DNA of 64,000 nucleotides, taken from contig NZ_WPZO01000006.1 in assembly GCF_013031355.1 (NCBI RefSeq), forward strand, positions 186,001-250,000, given 5' to 3'. Shown piece after piece: positions 63,249 to 64,000 of this stretch. This stretch comes from Ruegeria arenilitoris. GTDB taxonomy: Bacteria > Pseudomonadota > Alphaproteobacteria > Rhodobacterales > Rhodobacteraceae. Below the pieces are notes generated by a model. It was not told the DNA's origin. It was given only the letters and a program-made list of their open reading frames with translations, and did not search any database. The stretch's first letter is position 1, and each line of letters begins with the position of its first letter. The position numbers were made by a program, and so were the translations under genes.

Positions 63249-63998
63249 ATGAGATTACTTTTTGCAGCTTTGATGTCGATAGGTGTTGCCGGGACAGTGG
63301 ACGCCGAAGTCAATCTCGATTGGGCTGATCTTGTAGACGTATCCGCGCAAGCGTTTGAAGATCCTTTCGAGGATTTGAGCTACGATCAAATGGATGACTT
63401 AGTCATGGTCGTACGTTTGCGCCAACGCCTCGAGAAGCCAGAAATACCCCTTGAAGAGCGAGAGAAGTACAAGGCCCGTCTTGCTGAAACGGAAGAACGG
63501 TTAGCCCAAGCCGATATTGATGTAGCGTGGCTTCTCTCGCAGAGGTGGTTGGTCGCAGAACGTAGAAAAGAAGCCGCATGGGCAGGAAACCCCCAACTGG
63601 ATGGACAAACAGTGACAGTTGCCGGATTTGCGATACCCGGTCCGATTGACGATACCGGAGTTGCAACCGCGTATTTGGTTCCTGAGCGAGGGATGTGCAG
63701 CCATTTGCCACCACCGCCACCCAATCAGATGATCAGAGTACGTTTGAAAGACGGATGGGCGCCCTCATACGTACATGAACCCGTTCAGTTAACCGGAAGA
63801 CTGAACATAGAGCCATCCGAGCGCCAAGTCATGGTCGTCGATGGCCTAATGCCGCTACGCGCCACATTCGATCTGGAAGTCGAAGCTGTCAGAACATTAG
63901 GCAGTGAAAATGACAGACGCGAAATGGAACAGAGCGCCGCTGATCGCATCCGGGCTGCGATGGATCGCAAAACGGGTGGGGAAAGAGCTTCGGAATGA
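63249..63998 (+). CDS. Exported DUF3299-like protein
   Basis: The 249-residue protein starts MRLLFAALMSIGVAGTVDA, a signal peptide cleaved before EVNLDWADLVD. The middle is charged and helical (YDQMDDLVMVVRLRQRLEKPEI..EEREKYKARLAE). The C-terminal half fits DUF3299, with LDGQTVTVAGFAIP, LVPERGMCSHLPPPPPNQMIRV and VHEPVQLTGRLNIE. The family is small, exported and uncharacterised; its members often sit beside ABC transporter genes, which here would be past the window's right edge. It is on the same strand as the amidohydrolase and probably in the same unit. Confidence 0.75.
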   Translation: MRLLFAALMSIGVAGTVDAEVNLDWADLVDVSAQAFEDPFEDLSYDQMDDLVMVVRLRQRLEKPEIPLEEREKYKARLAETEERLAQADIDVAWLLSQRWLVAERRKEAAWAGNPQLDGQTVTVAGFAIPGPIDDTGVATAYLVPERGMCSHLPPPPPNQMIRVRLKDGWAPSYVHEPVQLTGRLNIEPSERQVMVVDGLMPLRATFDLEVEAVRTLGSENDRREMEQSAADRIRAAMDRKTGGERASE

Positions 63999-64000
63999 TC

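Overview
The window reads as chromosome of a marine alphaproteobacterium, most likely Rhodobacterales (Roseobacter clade). The reasons are the high GC content, a class I lysyl-tRNA synthetase, a second short GltX-type synthetase, an NDUFS4-like complex I subunit gene, a leuA gene behind a leucine-rich leader peptide, and the character of the small lipoproteins and Tat-exported enzymes. I infer the taxonomy from gene content and codon use, not from a marker gene. There is no phage integrase, transposase, CRISPR array or rRNA gene. One tRNA gene is present, tRNA-Arg(UCU).

Region 1 (1-12 kb) is mostly housekeeping: the mreB-mreC-mreD cell-shape genes (mreD cut by the window edge), the rRNA methyltransferase gene rlmJ, leuA with a probable attenuator, an SDR, a secreted protein made almost wholly of MORN repeats, glutamine-dependent nadE, a FAD oxidoreductase and a Tat-exported metallo-beta-lactamase-fold hydrolase. 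Region 2 (12-32 kb) holds gltX, an NsrR-like Rrf2 regulator with a candidate operator, the ybbA/ybbP-like ABC pair divergent from the esterase tesA, an L,D-transpeptidase, a cold-shock gene, two sulfotransferases flanking ettA, a YcnI-like copper protein, nadD, a PBP4-type dacB, an Lrp-phhA-phhB phenylalanine hydroxylase unit and lysK.

Region 3 (32-43 kb) is mixed: a large beta-helix protein, small stress or ABM-domain proteins, an ORF6N-domain DNA-binding protein with two matching palindromes, an unrecognised seven-helix membrane protein in AT-richer DNA, uvrB, the NDUFS4 homologue and the tRNA gene.

Region 4 (43.6-60.4 kb) is a 17-kb inositol-catabolism locus. The plus strand carries iolG, a three-gene sugar ABC importer, iolD, iolE, a phytanoyl-CoA-dioxygenase-like protein, the canonical iolB, an SDR and an IolI/Hyi-type TIM barrel. 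The minus strand carries iolC, a second IolB-family gene and iolJ. Two more Gfo/Idh/MocA dehydrogenases and a LacI regulator close the locus. Four copies of the palindrome TTGCAACCGGTTGCAA, or one-mismatch variants, lie before iolG, before the transporter, between the divergent iolC and dehydrogenase genes, and before lacI. They define a self-contained LacI regulon. The pathway runs from inositol import, through oxidation, dehydration, ring opening, isomerisation and phosphorylation, to aldol cleavage; the final iolA-type semialdehyde dehydrogenase is not in the window.

Region 5 (60.4-64 kb) has an AraC-type regulator whose C-terminal helix appears cut by a one-base slip in a T run, divergent from an exported amidohydrolase and a DUF3299-like exported protein.
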